Shown: positions 24,778-32,304 of the stretch, piece by piece
Position numbering within the stretch: position 1 is the first letter of the stretch
Layout of the letters: each line of letters begins with the position of its first letter
Assembly: GCA_028691965.1 (NCBI GenBank)
Contig: JAQUYE010000025.1
Coordinates: 1-36,102 of the forward strand
From: Paludibacter sp.
Lineage (GTDB): Bacteria; Bacteroidota; Bacteroidia; Bacteroidales; Paludibacteraceae
DNA: 36,102 nucleotides
Direction of reading: 5' to 3'
Translations under genes and position numbers: made by a program
The notes under the pieces: model-generated
The model's database searches: none
What the model was told of the DNA's origin: nothing
The model's input: only the letters and a program-made list of their open reading frames with translations

Positions 24778-25407
24778 TCATCTTTTTATGATTTTGAATC
24801 CCTCTATGTCGTACTTACTCCACAGCCATTCGTTTACTTTCCAGGTTAGCCAGGCACTACCGGCTCCCAGCACAGCGCCTGCCAATACATCCGAGGGATA
24901 ATGTACGCCCAGGTGCATACGCGAATAGCCTACGGCACCGGCCCAAAGAAAGGAGGGAGCAATTACATACCAGCGGGGGTACTTCAGACTGAGGGCGGTT
25001 GCTGTTGCAAAGGCTCCGGAAGTATGGCCCGAAGGCATACTGAAATCATCCTGTAGTTCATAATAATCGAGCTCACCGGGATATGCATCGTAAGGGCGCT
25101 CACGGGCAATGACCGGCTTCAACCCATGAGTAAGTCCCAGATTGACACCTGATGCAAAGGCAATATAAAAAGCATCTTTAAACAACTCCTTATCCCCACT
25201 TATCAGTGAGTAACCACCCATAAGAACCGGCACAGCAAGGCTCACAGGTACAGCCGACCCGGTAAGGAAACGACTCACCGGCTTAAAACCTTCGGCACTG
25301 TGATTGATTGATCGCAGCCATTTTAGTTCGGTGGTTTGCGACTTTAGTTCAGTATTGAGACCGGCAATCATGCAAATAAGCAGAATAATTATCGTAACTT
25401 TGCGCAT
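24778..25407 (-). CDS. PAP2-family membrane-associated phosphatase
   Basis: 209 residues. An N-terminal signal-like segment (VTIIILLICMIAGLN) is followed by a domain with all three PAP2 motifs: Lys97-x6-Arg104-Pro105, Pro125-Ser-Gly-His128 and Ser162-Arg163-x5-His169-x3-Asp173, where His128 and His169 are the catalytic pair. The family removes phosphate from lipid phosphates such as undecaprenyl pyrophosphate, phosphatidic acid or lipid A, with the active site on the periplasmic side. The exported, short form suggests an undecaprenyl-PP or lipid A phosphatase, but the substrate cannot be decided from sequence. It has a -7 element 20 nt upstream. No hairpin is visible before the EF-G2 gene that follows. 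Confidence 0.93.
   Translation of the reverse strand: MRKVTIIILLICMIAGLNTELKSQTTELKWLRSINHSAEGFKPVSRFLTGSAVPVSLAVPVLMGGYSLISGDKELFKDAFYIAFASGVNLGLTHGLKPVIARERPYDAYPGELDYYELQDDFSMPSGHTSGAFATATALSLKYPRWYVIAPSFLWAGAVGYSRMHLGVHYPSDVLAGAVLGAGSAWLTWKVNEWLWSKYDIEGFKIIKR
25395..25402 (+). promoter_or_regulatory. -7 element for the NadR-kinase operon, inside the PAP2 gene start
   Basis: TAACTTTG matches TAnnTTTG exactly and lies over the PAP2 start region (the PAP2 start codon is 25405-25407). It would start transcription near 25408, giving a 36-nt leader to the ATG at 25444. No clear -33 is present. Confidence 0.5.
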
Positions 25408-25426
25408 TGATAGTGATTTTTTTTGG

Positions 25427-25434
25427 CAAATATA
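25427..25434 (-). promoter_or_regulatory. -7 element for the PAP2 gene
   Basis: TATATTTG on the minus strand is an exact match to the Bacteroidota -7, about 20 nt before the PAP2 start codon. It faces the oppositely directed -7 at 25395-25402. Confidence 0.65.
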
Positions 25435-25443
25435 GGTAATTTA

Positions 25444-25968
25444 ATGTATAAGATTGCAGTCATCGGACCTGAATCGACGGGGAAGTCGGCACTTACTAAA
25501 GCGCTGGCGCGCTATTATAAGGCTCCCGCGGTCGATGAGTATGCACGCGAATACGTAGAACAATTAGGCCGACCCTACACCTATGAAGACGTATGCACTA
25601 TCGCACACACTCAAATTGCCGCCGAAACAAGGTACGAAAACCAATCCAGCTCTTCCCTTGTTTTTTTTGATACCGAACTTATCATTACAAAGGTATGGCT
25701 CGAGTACTCCTACCAACGGGTACCTTCCTTTGTCGACGACCAGCTCATAAAAGGCTTTTTTGATTTGTACCTGCTTTGCGACACCGACCTTCCGTGGGAG
25801 CCTGATCCGGTACGCGAACATGGCGACGACAGGGAGTATTTCTTCGAATGGTACCGCCGCGAAATAGAACTACTCAGCAAACCCTACGTAGTGATTCGGG
25901 GAATCGGCGAACAACGACTAGAAAACGCAATTCAAGCAATAGAAAACTGGAAAACAAGCATTCATTAA
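25444..25968 (+). CDS. NadR-type ribosylnicotinamide kinase-like ATPase
   Basis: 174 residues from the ATG at 25444 (MYKIAVIGPESTGKS). It matches the C-terminal kinase domain of NadR (AAA_28 family): P-loop GPESTGKS (8-15), EYAREYVEQLGRPYTYEDV, FFDTELIITKVWLEYSY and LYLLCDTDLPWEPDPVREHGDDRE, where the Asp/Glu-Pro cluster is typical. In NadR this domain phosphorylates nicotinamide riboside to NMN. The adenylyltransferase domain and the HTH repressor domain of NadR are missing, so it is a stand-alone kinase-like protein, as seen elsewhere in Bacteroidota. A TTG-initiated longer frame at 25423 lies inside the opposing promoter and is rejected. Serine acetyltransferase follows after 1 nt. Confidence 0.88.
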   Translation: MYKIAVIGPESTGKSALTKALARYYKAPAVDEYAREYVEQLGRPYTYEDVCTIAHTQIAAETRYENQSSSSLVFFDTELIITKVWLEYSYQRVPSFVDDQLIKGFFDLYLLCDTDLPWEPDPVREHGDDREYFFEWYRREIELLSKPYVVIRGIGEQRLENAIQAIENWKTSIH

Positions 25969-25969
25969 A

Positions 25970-26845
25970 ATGAAGAAAGAAAAAATACTGGACCTGGTCC
26001 AGCAATTAGCTGATACCGGCACAATAAAAGAGGTTTGCCATCATCAGCTGAAGGATAGTCCGCTCCCTTCAGTCCCTGTTTTGAGTGAGATAGTACAGCT
26101 TTGCCGCTCCGTACTCTTTCCCGGCTATTTTGGCGATGCAGGGGTGAACTCCCGCACCGTCATGTATCATATCGGGGTAAACATCGACCGACTGCAACTG
26201 CTCCTGAATCGGCAGATAAAAGCCGGACTGTGCTTCGAAGCAGTTTCAGAAGAAGAGATTTGCATGGAGATCGACATTCAGGCACGCCGGATTACCGAAC
26301 AGTTTCTTGGTCAGCTGCCGCTTATCCGGGAAAAGCTCTATACCGACATTGTAGCATCTTTCAACGGCGACCCTGCCGCTAAAAGCTTCGGCGAAGTTAT
26401 CTTTTGCTATCCCGGCATCCGCGCCATCAGCAACTACCGTATAGCACATAGCTTGCTGCAACTTAATGTCCCCTTAATCCCCCGCATCATTACCGAGATG
26501 GCGCATTCCGAAACCGGAATCGACATTCATCCGGGAGCTGAAATCGGCAACTATTTCACTATTGATCATGGAACAGGTGTGGTTATCGGCGAGACTTCCC
26601 GCATCGGAAACAATGTAAAGATGTTTCAGGGTGTTACCCTCGGAGCCCGGAGTTTTCCGCTTGACGAAAGCGGTAATCCTATAAAAGGTATCGATCGCCA
26701 TCCGAAAATCGGCAACAATGTGATTATCTATTCTAACTCAACAATTCTGGGTCCGGTTACCGTAGGCGACGGAGCCGTTATCGGCGGTAATATCTGGGTC
26801 GACCAGGATGTACCTGCCGGCGCTAAACTGGTACAAAAGAAATAA
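25970..26845 (+). CDS. cysE: Serine O-acetyltransferase
   Basis: 291 residues. It makes O-acetyl-L-serine from serine and acetyl-CoA, the committed step of cysteine synthesis. The N-terminal helical domain is followed at about residue 184 by the left-handed beta-helix: GIDIHPGAEIGNYFTIDHGTGVVIGE, with the catalytic Asp-His pair (DH, 199-200), then GNNVKMFQGVTLGARSF and repeated hexapeptides to the end, IIYSNSTILGPVTVGDGAVIGGN. The insert SFPLDESGNPIKGIDRHP between turns is characteristic of the longer SatA/EpsC-type enzymes. The start is 1 nt after the kinase gene and the next gene begins 8 nt after its stop, so it sits inside a three-gene operon. The partner cysK is not in the window. Confidence 0.95.
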   Translation: MKKEKILDLVQQLADTGTIKEVCHHQLKDSPLPSVPVLSEIVQLCRSVLFPGYFGDAGVNSRTVMYHIGVNIDRLQLLLNRQIKAGLCFEAVSEEEICMEIDIQARRITEQFLGQLPLIREKLYTDIVASFNGDPAAKSFGEVIFCYPGIRAISNYRIAHSLLQLNVPLIPRIITEMAHSETGIDIHPGAEIGNYFTIDHGTGVVIGETSRIGNNVKMFQGVTLGARSFPLDESGNPIKGIDRHPKIGNNVIIYSNSTILGPVTVGDGAVIGGNIWVDQDVPAGAKLVQKK

Positions 26846-26853
26846 AACAAAAC

Positions 26854-28011
26854 ATGAACGAACTGTATATTGCAAAAACGTTTAAAGGTCTCGAAGAAGT
26901 ACTGGCTACCGAACTTGTAAACCTTGGTGCCAACAATGTGGAAATTCAGCGCCGCGCCGTGGCTTTTACGGGCGACAAGCGTCTTCTCTACAAGGCTAAT
27001 CTTCACCTGCGCACTGCTATCCGTATCTTAAAACCAATTGCCGAATTTAAGGCTTCGAAACCGGATGAGATTTATGAGGAATGCCGCAAACTCAACTGGG
27101 CCGGCTTTATGGATGTTACGAATACGTTCGCTATTGATGCGACGGTCTTCTCCGATGAGATTCGTCATTCACGCTTTGCATCCTACCGCGTAAAGGATGC
27201 CATCGTTGACTGGTTTCGTGATACTACCGGCAAACGACCTTCGGTGAAGGTTGACAATCCCCAGCTTCAGTTTAACCTGCACATCTCCAACGACCAGTGT
27301 ACCTTGTCGATCGACAGTTCAGGCGACTCGCTTCACAAGCGTGGTTACCGCACGAATCAGACCGAAGCACCCATCAGCGAGGTACTTGCAGCCGGAATGC
27401 TTCTGCTGGCAGGCTGGGATGGCAACACCGACTTTATAGATCCTTTCTGTGGTTCAGGCACTCTGCTTATTGAAGCAACTCTGATTGCCCTGAATATCCC
27501 GCCGGGACTCTACCGCCCTTCCTTCGGGTTCGAACAGTGGAACGACTTCGACAAGGACCTGTTCGACGAGCTCTATCAGGATGATAGCGGCGAACGGGAA
27601 TTTACACATAAAGTTTACGGATTCGATATTTCAGCGAAAGCACTGAAGATAGCCGACGAAAACATACGTAGCGCCGGGCTAAGCAAGTACATTACGCTCG
27701 AACGGTGCGATATTGCTGAACTAGAGACTCCCTCGGAGTCATGCCTGATAGTTACCAACCCACCCTATGGTGAGCGTCTCAACCCCGAGGATCTCGAACC
27801 AACCTATGTGGCATTGGGCCGCACCCTAAAGCACAAGTTTCAGGGAAGTTCGGCCTGGGTGATGAGTTCCGACGAGCGACTTCTCGATCGCATCGGATTC
27901 AAACCATCTGCAAAGATAAAACTGATGAATGGTCCGCTCGACTGCCTGTACAACCGATACGACGTATTTGCAGGAAAAAGAGAAGAATTTCTCCGCCAAC
28001 AAGCCGTGTAA
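26854..28011 (+). CDS. THUMP-domain class I RNA methyltransferase (RlmL N-terminal-like)
   Basis: 385 residues. The N-terminal THUMP region (about 1-160; KTFKGLEEVLATELVNLGA and the FASYRVKDAIVDWFRD helix) binds RNA. The methyltransferase domain has DPFCGSGTLLIEA (196-208), GFDISAKALKIADENI and NPPYGERL (302-309), the N6-adenine/N2-guanine signature. It resembles the N-terminal half of E. coli RlmL, which makes m2G2445 of 23S rRNA, and the stand-alone proteins called THUMP-domain methyltransferases; the exact nucleotide is unproven. Third gene of the NadR kinase/cysE operon. A hairpin at 28028-28056 lies after its stop codon. Confidence 0.92.
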   Translation: MNELYIAKTFKGLEEVLATELVNLGANNVEIQRRAVAFTGDKRLLYKANLHLRTAIRILKPIAEFKASKPDEIYEECRKLNWAGFMDVTNTFAIDATVFSDEIRHSRFASYRVKDAIVDWFRDTTGKRPSVKVDNPQLQFNLHISNDQCTLSIDSSGDSLHKRGYRTNQTEAPISEVLAAGMLLLAGWDGNTDFIDPFCGSGTLLIEATLIALNIPPGLYRPSFGFEQWNDFDKDLFDELYQDDSGEREFTHKVYGFDISAKALKIADENIRSAGLSKYITLERCDIAELETPSESCLIVTNPPYGERLNPEDLEPTYVALGRTLKHKFQGSSAWVMSSDERLLDRIGFKPSAKIKLMNGPLDCLYNRYDVFAGKREEFLRQQAV

Positions 28012-28027
28012 GATAAGCTTATAAACA

Positions 28028-28056
28028 ACGACTGCTCCCCGATCAGGAGCGGTCGT
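28028..28056. terminator. Hairpin between convergent RNA methyltransferase and focA genes
   Basis: ACGACTGCTCC (28028-28038) pairs with GGAGCGGTCGT (28046-28056), with one U-G pair in the plus-strand RNA and a C-A mismatch on the minus strand. It overlaps the last codons of focA. No good T-run follows on the plus side; on the minus strand TTGTTTAT follows. It may weakly terminate either transcript. Confidence 0.45.
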
Positions 28057-28825
28057 ACACATACCAGTAAAGCAGTCCGACCAGTCCGCCACCCCCTACA
28101 ATATTACCAAGCGTAGCAGGAAGCAGATTAGAAACAAGAAATTCAGACCAGCTTACGGGCGATCCGTAAAAAATAGCTGTAGGAATAAAAAACATGTTTG
28201 CTACCGAGTGCTCATAACCCATCGTCACAAAGGCCATAACAGGAAACCAGATTGCTGCCAGCTTACCAATCACATCTTTCGAAGCGAACGATAACCACAT
28301 GGCCAGAGCCACCAGCCAGTTAGCACCAATCCCCTTAAGAAAGGTTTTGTAAAAAGGATTTCCGGTTTTTGCCTCCGCTATACCGAGAATACTGTCGTTC
28401 CAGGGTGATGCGTCAAACAAACCCGACAGGTAGGTCATAAAGTAGGCAACAAATAAAGCTCCGATAAAATTCCCGAAGTACACCAGCGACCAGTTACGCA
28501 TCAGTTGGGTGACCTTGAGTCGGCCCGACATAACCGGAGGTATAAAATAGGCTGTATTCCCTGTAAATAAGTCGGCACCTGCGATAGCACACAGCATAAG
28601 ACCCAACGGGAAGACAGCACCCATCAGGAATTTCTGGATTCCGGGATTCGATGCGGCTATTCCCGGTACCCCTCCACCCACCATCACAGCCAGCAAACCG
28701 CCCAGCGCAATGTATGCTCCGGCCATGAATGCCAGGACCAGGGTTTTGGATACAGAAGTTTCGGAGCGGCTTACGGCTCCTTCGGTTGCCTTTGCAACCA
28801 ATTCTTTCGGAGTCAGATAGTTCAT
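28043..28825 (-). CDS. focA: Formate/nitrite transporter FocA
   Basis: 260 residues from the ATG at 28825 (MNYLTPKELVAKATEGAV). FocA is a pentameric inner-membrane channel passing formate. Several family signatures are visible: FMAGAYIALGGLLAVMVGGG, GLMLCAIAGADLFTGNTAYF with the conserved Asp-Leu-Phe-Thr-Gly-Asn, NWSLVYFGNFIGAL, FLKGIGANWLVALAMWL, and VTMGYEHSVANMFFIP, which carries the conserved pore histidine in EHSVANM. About six transmembrane helices. It is the third gene of pflB-pflA-focA, 14 nt after pflA, so it likely exports the formate made by PflB. In E. coli focA is first in the operon. A frame opening at 28942 overlaps pflA and lacks family features. Confidence 0.95.
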   Translation of the reverse strand: MNYLTPKELVAKATEGAVSRSETSVSKTLVLAFMAGAYIALGGLLAVMVGGGVPGIAASNPGIQKFLMGAVFPLGLMLCAIAGADLFTGNTAYFIPPVMSGRLKVTQLMRNWSLVYFGNFIGALFVAYFMTYLSGLFDASPWNDSILGIAEAKTGNPFYKTFLKGIGANWLVALAMWLSFASKDVIGKLAAIWFPVMAFVTMGYEHSVANMFFIPTAIFYGSPVSWSEFLVSNLLPATLGNIVGGGGLVGLLYWYVYDRS

Positions 28826-28839
28826 CTGAAAAAAGAGTA

Positions 28840-29565
28840 TTAGTTGATTATTACTTCTTTGCCATAACTGCTCAGAATAGTATGTGCACGGTGCAACTGG
28901 TCGGGCGTGTTCATCTCCACATCTTCCATCTGGTACTCCCACCCCAGTGCATCGTACTTGTGTTTCCCCAACTTATGATAGGGCTGTATTTCTATTTTCT
29001 GAACATTATTCATTGCTTCGGTAAAATGCGCCAGGCGATGCAAATGCTCCTCCTGATCCGAATAACCCGGCACCAGCACGTAACGCACCCATACAGGCTT
29101 GTTGATACTATGCAGGAAGGAGGCAAAGCGAAGGGTAAGCTGATTTTTAACAGCGGTAAGTGCCTGATGCGCCTGCTCGTCCATCTGCTTTATATCCAGC
29201 AGTACAAGGTCGGTATATTCCATCAGCTCTTTTACTGCCGGTGTCAGCACACTCCCGTTGGTATCAATACAGGTATTAAAACCCTCTTCCTTAAGTGCCT
29301 TAAACAGCGGAATCAGCTCTTTGGCCTGCAATAACGGTTCGCCACCCGATACAGTGATCCCTCCTTTTTTACCAAAATAAGGACGCTGGTTACGAGCCAT
29401 CTGAACAATCTCTTCTACCGACATGGGCTTAGCCACCTTTACTTCGATGGTATCAGGATTTGCACAATACAGGCACTTGAAGTTACAGCCCTGCAGGAAC
29501 AGAACCAGGCGTATGCCCGGTCCGTCGAACGTTCCCAGCGATTCTACCGAATGAATATTGAGCAT
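28840..29565 (-). CDS. pflA: Pyruvate formate-lyase activating enzyme
   Basis: 241 residues, normal length. A radical-SAM enzyme with Cys27-x3-Cys31-x2-Cys34 (CNFKCLYC) binding the [4Fe-4S] cluster. ESLGTFDGPGIRLVLFLQGC precedes it and GGITVSGGEPLLQAKEL provides the GGE motif for SAM binding. It uses reduced flavodoxin or ferredoxin to generate the 5'-deoxyadenosyl radical that abstracts hydrogen from the PflB glycine. It starts 3 nt after pflB, so cotranscription and coupled translation are likely, and it is followed 14 nt later by focA. Confidence 0.96.
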   Translation of the reverse strand: MLNIHSVESLGTFDGPGIRLVLFLQGCNFKCLYCANPDTIEVKVAKPMSVEEIVQMARNQRPYFGKKGGITVSGGEPLLQAKELIPLFKALKEEGFNTCIDTNGSVLTPAVKELMEYTDLVLLDIKQMDEQAHQALTAVKNQLTLRFASFLHSINKPVWVRYVLVPGYSDQEEHLHRLAHFTEAMNNVQKIEIQPYHKLGKHKYDALGWEYQMEDVEMNTPDQLHRAHTILSSYGKEVIIN

Positions 29566-29568
29566 GAA

Positions 29569-31785
29569 TTACATTGTTTCAAAGAAACTTCTGGAAATCA
29601 CCTCCAGCTGCTGTGCACGTGTCAGTCGCACGAAATTAACTGCATATCCCGACACACGTATAGTAAGCTGCGGATAGTTTTCAGGATGCTCCATCGCATC
29701 TTCCAGCATCTCACGGTTGAGCACATTCACATTCAGGTGATGAGCATCTTTAATAAAATAACCGTCAATGATCGACACCAGGTTCTCGGTACGCTGATCA
29801 TCCGTCGGGCCCAGCGATTTAGGAACGATAGAGAAGGTATTTGAGATACCGTCGAGTGCATTCGTATAGTCGAGTTTCGACACCGAGCTCAACGAAGCGA
29901 TAGCACCGGAGTGGTCGCGACCGTGCATCGGGTTAGCACCCGGAGCAAAAGGCACACCATGTGCACGTCCGTCGGGAGTAGCACCGGTTTTCTTTCCATA
30001 CACCACATTCGAGGTAATGGTAAGAATCGACATAGTAGGCTCTGCATTCTTGTAGGTAGGTAATTGCGCCAGCAATTGATTGAAATACGAAGGAATTTCA
30101 ACTGCAAACTGGTCAACACGATCATCGTCGTTACCATAGAAGGGGAATTCACCTTCAATCCTGAAATCAACAGTGATACCTTGTTCGTTACGTACAGGAG
30201 TTACCTTAGCATATTTGATTGCCGACAGCGAATCCGCTACAATACTGAGTCCTGCCACACCATAGGCAAGGTTGATCTTCGGATTGGTATCGATAAGCGA
30301 CATCTGCGCTTTTTCGTAGTAATACTTATCGTGCATGTAGTGGATAATGTTCATCGTTTCATTATACACACGGGCAACTTCCTTCATGGTATAGCGAAAC
30401 ACTTCCATCACCTCATCAATATTCAACACCTCCGATTTCAGCTTAGGTACACCGGTAATCACCTGCTTGCCTGTCAGCTCACAGCGACCTTCATTGAGAG
30501 CCAGCAAGAGCGTTTTAGCGAGGTTGGTACGGGCACCAAAGAACTGAATCTGCTTTCCGATTTCCTGGAAAGACACACAACAGGCAATCCCATAATCATC
30601 GCTACAGCGTGTAGCCTGCATCAAATCATCATTTTCATATTGAATAGAAGAAGTATCGATCGATACTTTTGCACAGAACTTCTTGAAGTTTTCAGGCAAC
30701 TGCTCCGACCACAGCACAGTCATGTTAGGCTCGGGTGATGGGCCGAGGTTATAGAGTGTCTGCAGAAACCGGAAAGAAGTTTTGGTAACTTTATGACGAC
30801 CGTCGGCCATTAATCCACCAATTGATTCAGTAACCCAGGTTGGATCACCCGCGAAGATTTCGTTGTAGGCATCCATACGCAGGTGACGCACCATGCGCAG
30901 CTTCATTACAAACTGGTCGATCATCTCCTGAGCAAACTCCTCTGTAATACGTCCTTCAGCAATATCTTTATGGATATAGATATCCAGGAACGAAGATACG
31001 TTTCCGAGCGACATGGCAGCACCATCCTGCTCTTTCACGGCAGCAAGGTAACCCATGTACACCCACTGAATAGCTTCCTGAGCGGTTTCGGCTGGACGGG
31101 TAAGGTCGAGTCCGTACGACTTACCCATTTCGATGATATCATGCAACGCTTTCAGTTGTTCCGAAACCTCTTCACGCAGACGAATCCGCTCGTCGGTCAT
31201 CGGACCTTCCAATGAAGCCAGGTCTTGTTTTTTAAATTCAATCAGTTTGTTTATACCATAGAGAGCCACACGGCGATAATCACCGATAATACGACCACGG
31301 GCGTAATTATCAGGAAGTCCGGTCAGGATGCCCAACGAACGATAGGTACGAATCTCGTTGGTATATACATCGAACACACCATCGTTATGAGTTTTCACAT
31401 ACTTGGTAAAGGTATCTTTAACAGTAGGATCTACCTCCACTCCATGTTCCGAACACGCTTTTTCAACTACCGAATAACCGCCATAGGGCTTCATGGCGCG
31501 TTTCAACAGCATATCAGTCTGCAGGCCGATAATTAATTCCTTTTGCTGATCGATATAACCCGGTCCGTGAGAAGTAATTGTTGAGACATTTTTATTATCA
31601 ATGGCACGCACACCATTGTTTGAACGTTCTTCCCGGATGGCATCCTTGCAGATTTGCCACAGGTCGTTGGTGCGTTGCGTAGGGCCACACAAAAACGAGT
31701 CGTCTCCATCATAAGGAGTCACATTCTTTAACACAAAGTCGCGGACGTCAACCGCCACATTCCAGTTACCTTCTTTGAAGCTCAT
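29569..31785 (-). CDS. pflB: Formate C-acetyltransferase (pyruvate formate-lyase)
   Basis: 738 residues. It converts pyruvate and CoA to acetyl-CoA and formate under anaerobic conditions. The catalytic pair is Cys402-Cys403 in GIACCVSF. The glycyl radical site is Gly713 in RVSGYAVNF, 25 residues from the C terminus, followed by the usual helix ending [10 protein letters not shown]. The canonical sequence is RVSGYAVRF; Asn replaces the Arg three residues after Tyr. [13 protein letters not shown] at the N terminus and [20 protein letters not shown] are further signatures. First gene of pflB-pflA-focA. Upstream, a TAATTTTG -7 element and inverted repeats suggest control by an oxygen-responsive or metabolic regulator. 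Confidence 0.97.
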   Translation of the reverse strand: MSFKEGNWNVAVDVRDFVLKNVTPYDGDDSFLCGPTQRTNDLWQICKDAIREERSNNGVRAIDNKNVSTITSHGPGYIDQQKELIIGLQTDMLLKRAMKPYGGYSVVEKACSEHGVEVDPTVKDTFTKYVKTHNDGVFDVYTNEIRTYRSLGILTGLPDNYARGRIIGDYRRVALYGINKLIEFKKQDLASLEGPMTDERIRLREEVSEQLKALHDIIEMGKSYGLDLTRPAETAQEAIQWVYMGYLAAVKEQDGAAMSLGNVSSFLDIYIHKDIAEGRITEEFAQEMIDQFVMKLRMVRHLRMDAYNEIFAGDPTWVTESIGGLMADGRHKVTKTSFRFLQTLYNLGPSPEPNMTVLWSEQLPENFKKFCAKVSIDTSSIQYENDDLMQATRCSDDYGIACCVSFQEIGKQIQFFGARTNLAKTLLLALNEGRCELTGKQVITGVPKLKSEVLNIDEVMEVFRYTMKEVARVYNETMNIIHYMHDKYYYEKAQMSLIDTNPKINLAYGVAGLSIVADSLSAIKYAKVTPVRNEQGITVDFRIEGEFPFYGNDDDRVDQFAVEIPSYFNQLLAQLPTYKNAEPTMSILTITSNVVYGKKTGATPDGRAHGVPFAPGANPMHGRDHSGAIASLSSVSKLDYTNALDGISNTFSIVPKSLGPTDDQRTENLVSIIDGYFIKDAHHLNVNVLNREMLEDAMEHPENYPQLTIRVSGYAVNFVRLTRAQQLEVISRSFFETM

Positions 31786-31856
31786 ATTCAGATAGTATAG
31801 TGATTATTTATTCAACTTTTGTTCATTTTCGGCAGGATATCTCCTGATTTCGGGTG

Positions 31857-31864
31857 CAAAATTA
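31857..31864 (-). promoter_or_regulatory. -7 element for the pflB-pflA-focA operon
   Basis: TAATTTTG on the minus strand exactly matches TAnnTTTG. It implies transcription from about 31850 and a 65-nt leader before the pflB start at 31785. The -33 position is not a clear TTG, as expected of a promoter needing an activator. Confidence 0.6.
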
Positions 31865-31871
31865 CTAATAA

Positions 31872-31887
31872 TATGTTTTATAACATA
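31872..31887. promoter_or_regulatory. Inverted repeat at the pflB promoter, possible operator
   Basis: TATGTT-TTAT-AACATA is a perfect 16-bp inverted repeat with 4-bp spacer centred about 29 bp upstream of the predicted start, over the -33 region. The half-site spacing is like FNR/CRP-family sites, though the sequence is not the E. coli FNR or CRP consensus. A second inverted repeat, GAGAA-ATAA-TTCTC, lies at 31896-31909. Confidence 0.4.
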
Positions 31888-32066
31888 ATATATTAGAGAA
31901 ATAATTCTCCAATTAAAGAGATTTAATAAACTGATCGTATTTATACCACTTATTAGTAGTAATTTAAAACATTGAGCACCTGAGGTTAAATAAACTTAAA
32001 TCTTAAAAGGAGCATGAATCGGTATAAGCAACAACAGGCAATTAGTAAAAAATTTAAGGGGAAGCA

Positions 32067-32096
32067 TTGCACTAATCAAAAAAAAAACTACTTTTG
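32067..32096 (+). promoter_or_regulatory. Promoter of the tRNA-Leu gene
   Basis: TTG at 32067-32069 and TACTTTTG at 32089-32096 are 19 bp apart, a good Bacteroidota -33/-7 pair. The tRNA begins 12 nt after the -7, so only a few bases of 5' leader are made. Confidence 0.75.
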
Positions 32097-32107
32097 CACT
32101 TCCAATT

Positions 32108-32194
32108 GCCCGGATGGCGGAATTGGTAGACGCGCTGGTCTCAAACACCAGTGGATTCACTTCCATGCCGGTTCGATCCCGGCTCCGGGTACCA
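32108..32194 (+). tRNA. tRNA-Leu (anticodon CAA)
   Basis: An 87-nt sequence folds as a class II tRNA. The acceptor stem is GCCCGGA with TCCGGGT (one G-U pair), then discriminator A and an encoded CCA. The D-arm contains AATTGGTAGACGC, the anticodon stem is CTGGT/ACCAG around loop CTCAAAC (anticodon CAA, reading UUG), a long variable arm (TGGATTCACTTCCA) marks leucine, and the T-arm has GGTTCGATCCC. It has its own promoter and terminator and is not part of a cluster. Confidence 0.96.
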
Positions 32195-32195
32195 T

Positions 32196-32250
32196 CAGCC
32201 CCTGATAAAAAAATGCAGTGCATTGATTTATCAGGGGCTGTTTATTTTAT
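32196..32250 (+). terminator. Terminator of tRNA-Leu with nested stem
   Basis: CAGCCCCTGATAAA (32196-32209) and TTTATCAGGGGCTG (32227-32240) form a perfect 14-bp stem, followed by TTTATTTTATT. Inside the loop, AATGC (32212-32216) and GCATT (32220-32224) form a second stem around AGT, so the RNA may be one long hairpin with a small internal loop. It begins 2 nt after the tRNA CCA end. Confidence 0.92.
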
Positions 32251-32304
32251 TCTTTATTGTATCAACTACTACCTACGCGCAATGAATCGGCAGCTGACGG
32301 GCAG

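Larger units (their letters stand above)
31786..32107. other. Intergenic region between pflB and the tRNA-Leu gene
   Basis: 322 bases without a gene. It holds the pflB leader (with a small CAGGA-TATC-TCCTG inverted repeat at 31833-31846), the pflB -7 element, two inverted repeats upstream of it, an AT-rich stretch, and the promoter of the tRNA-Leu gene. Reading frames in the 32014-32308 area overlap the tRNA and are not supported as coding. Confidence 0.6.

Noticed and set aside
28826-28942. Longer FocA start at 28942
   Set aside because: The additional residues overlap pflA and are polar, unlike any FocA N terminus; MNYLTPKELV at 28825 is typical.
31872-31887. Inverted repeat near pflB as a terminator
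   Set aside because: AT-rich, short stem, no T-run in either direction, and located in the promoter; an operator is more plausible.
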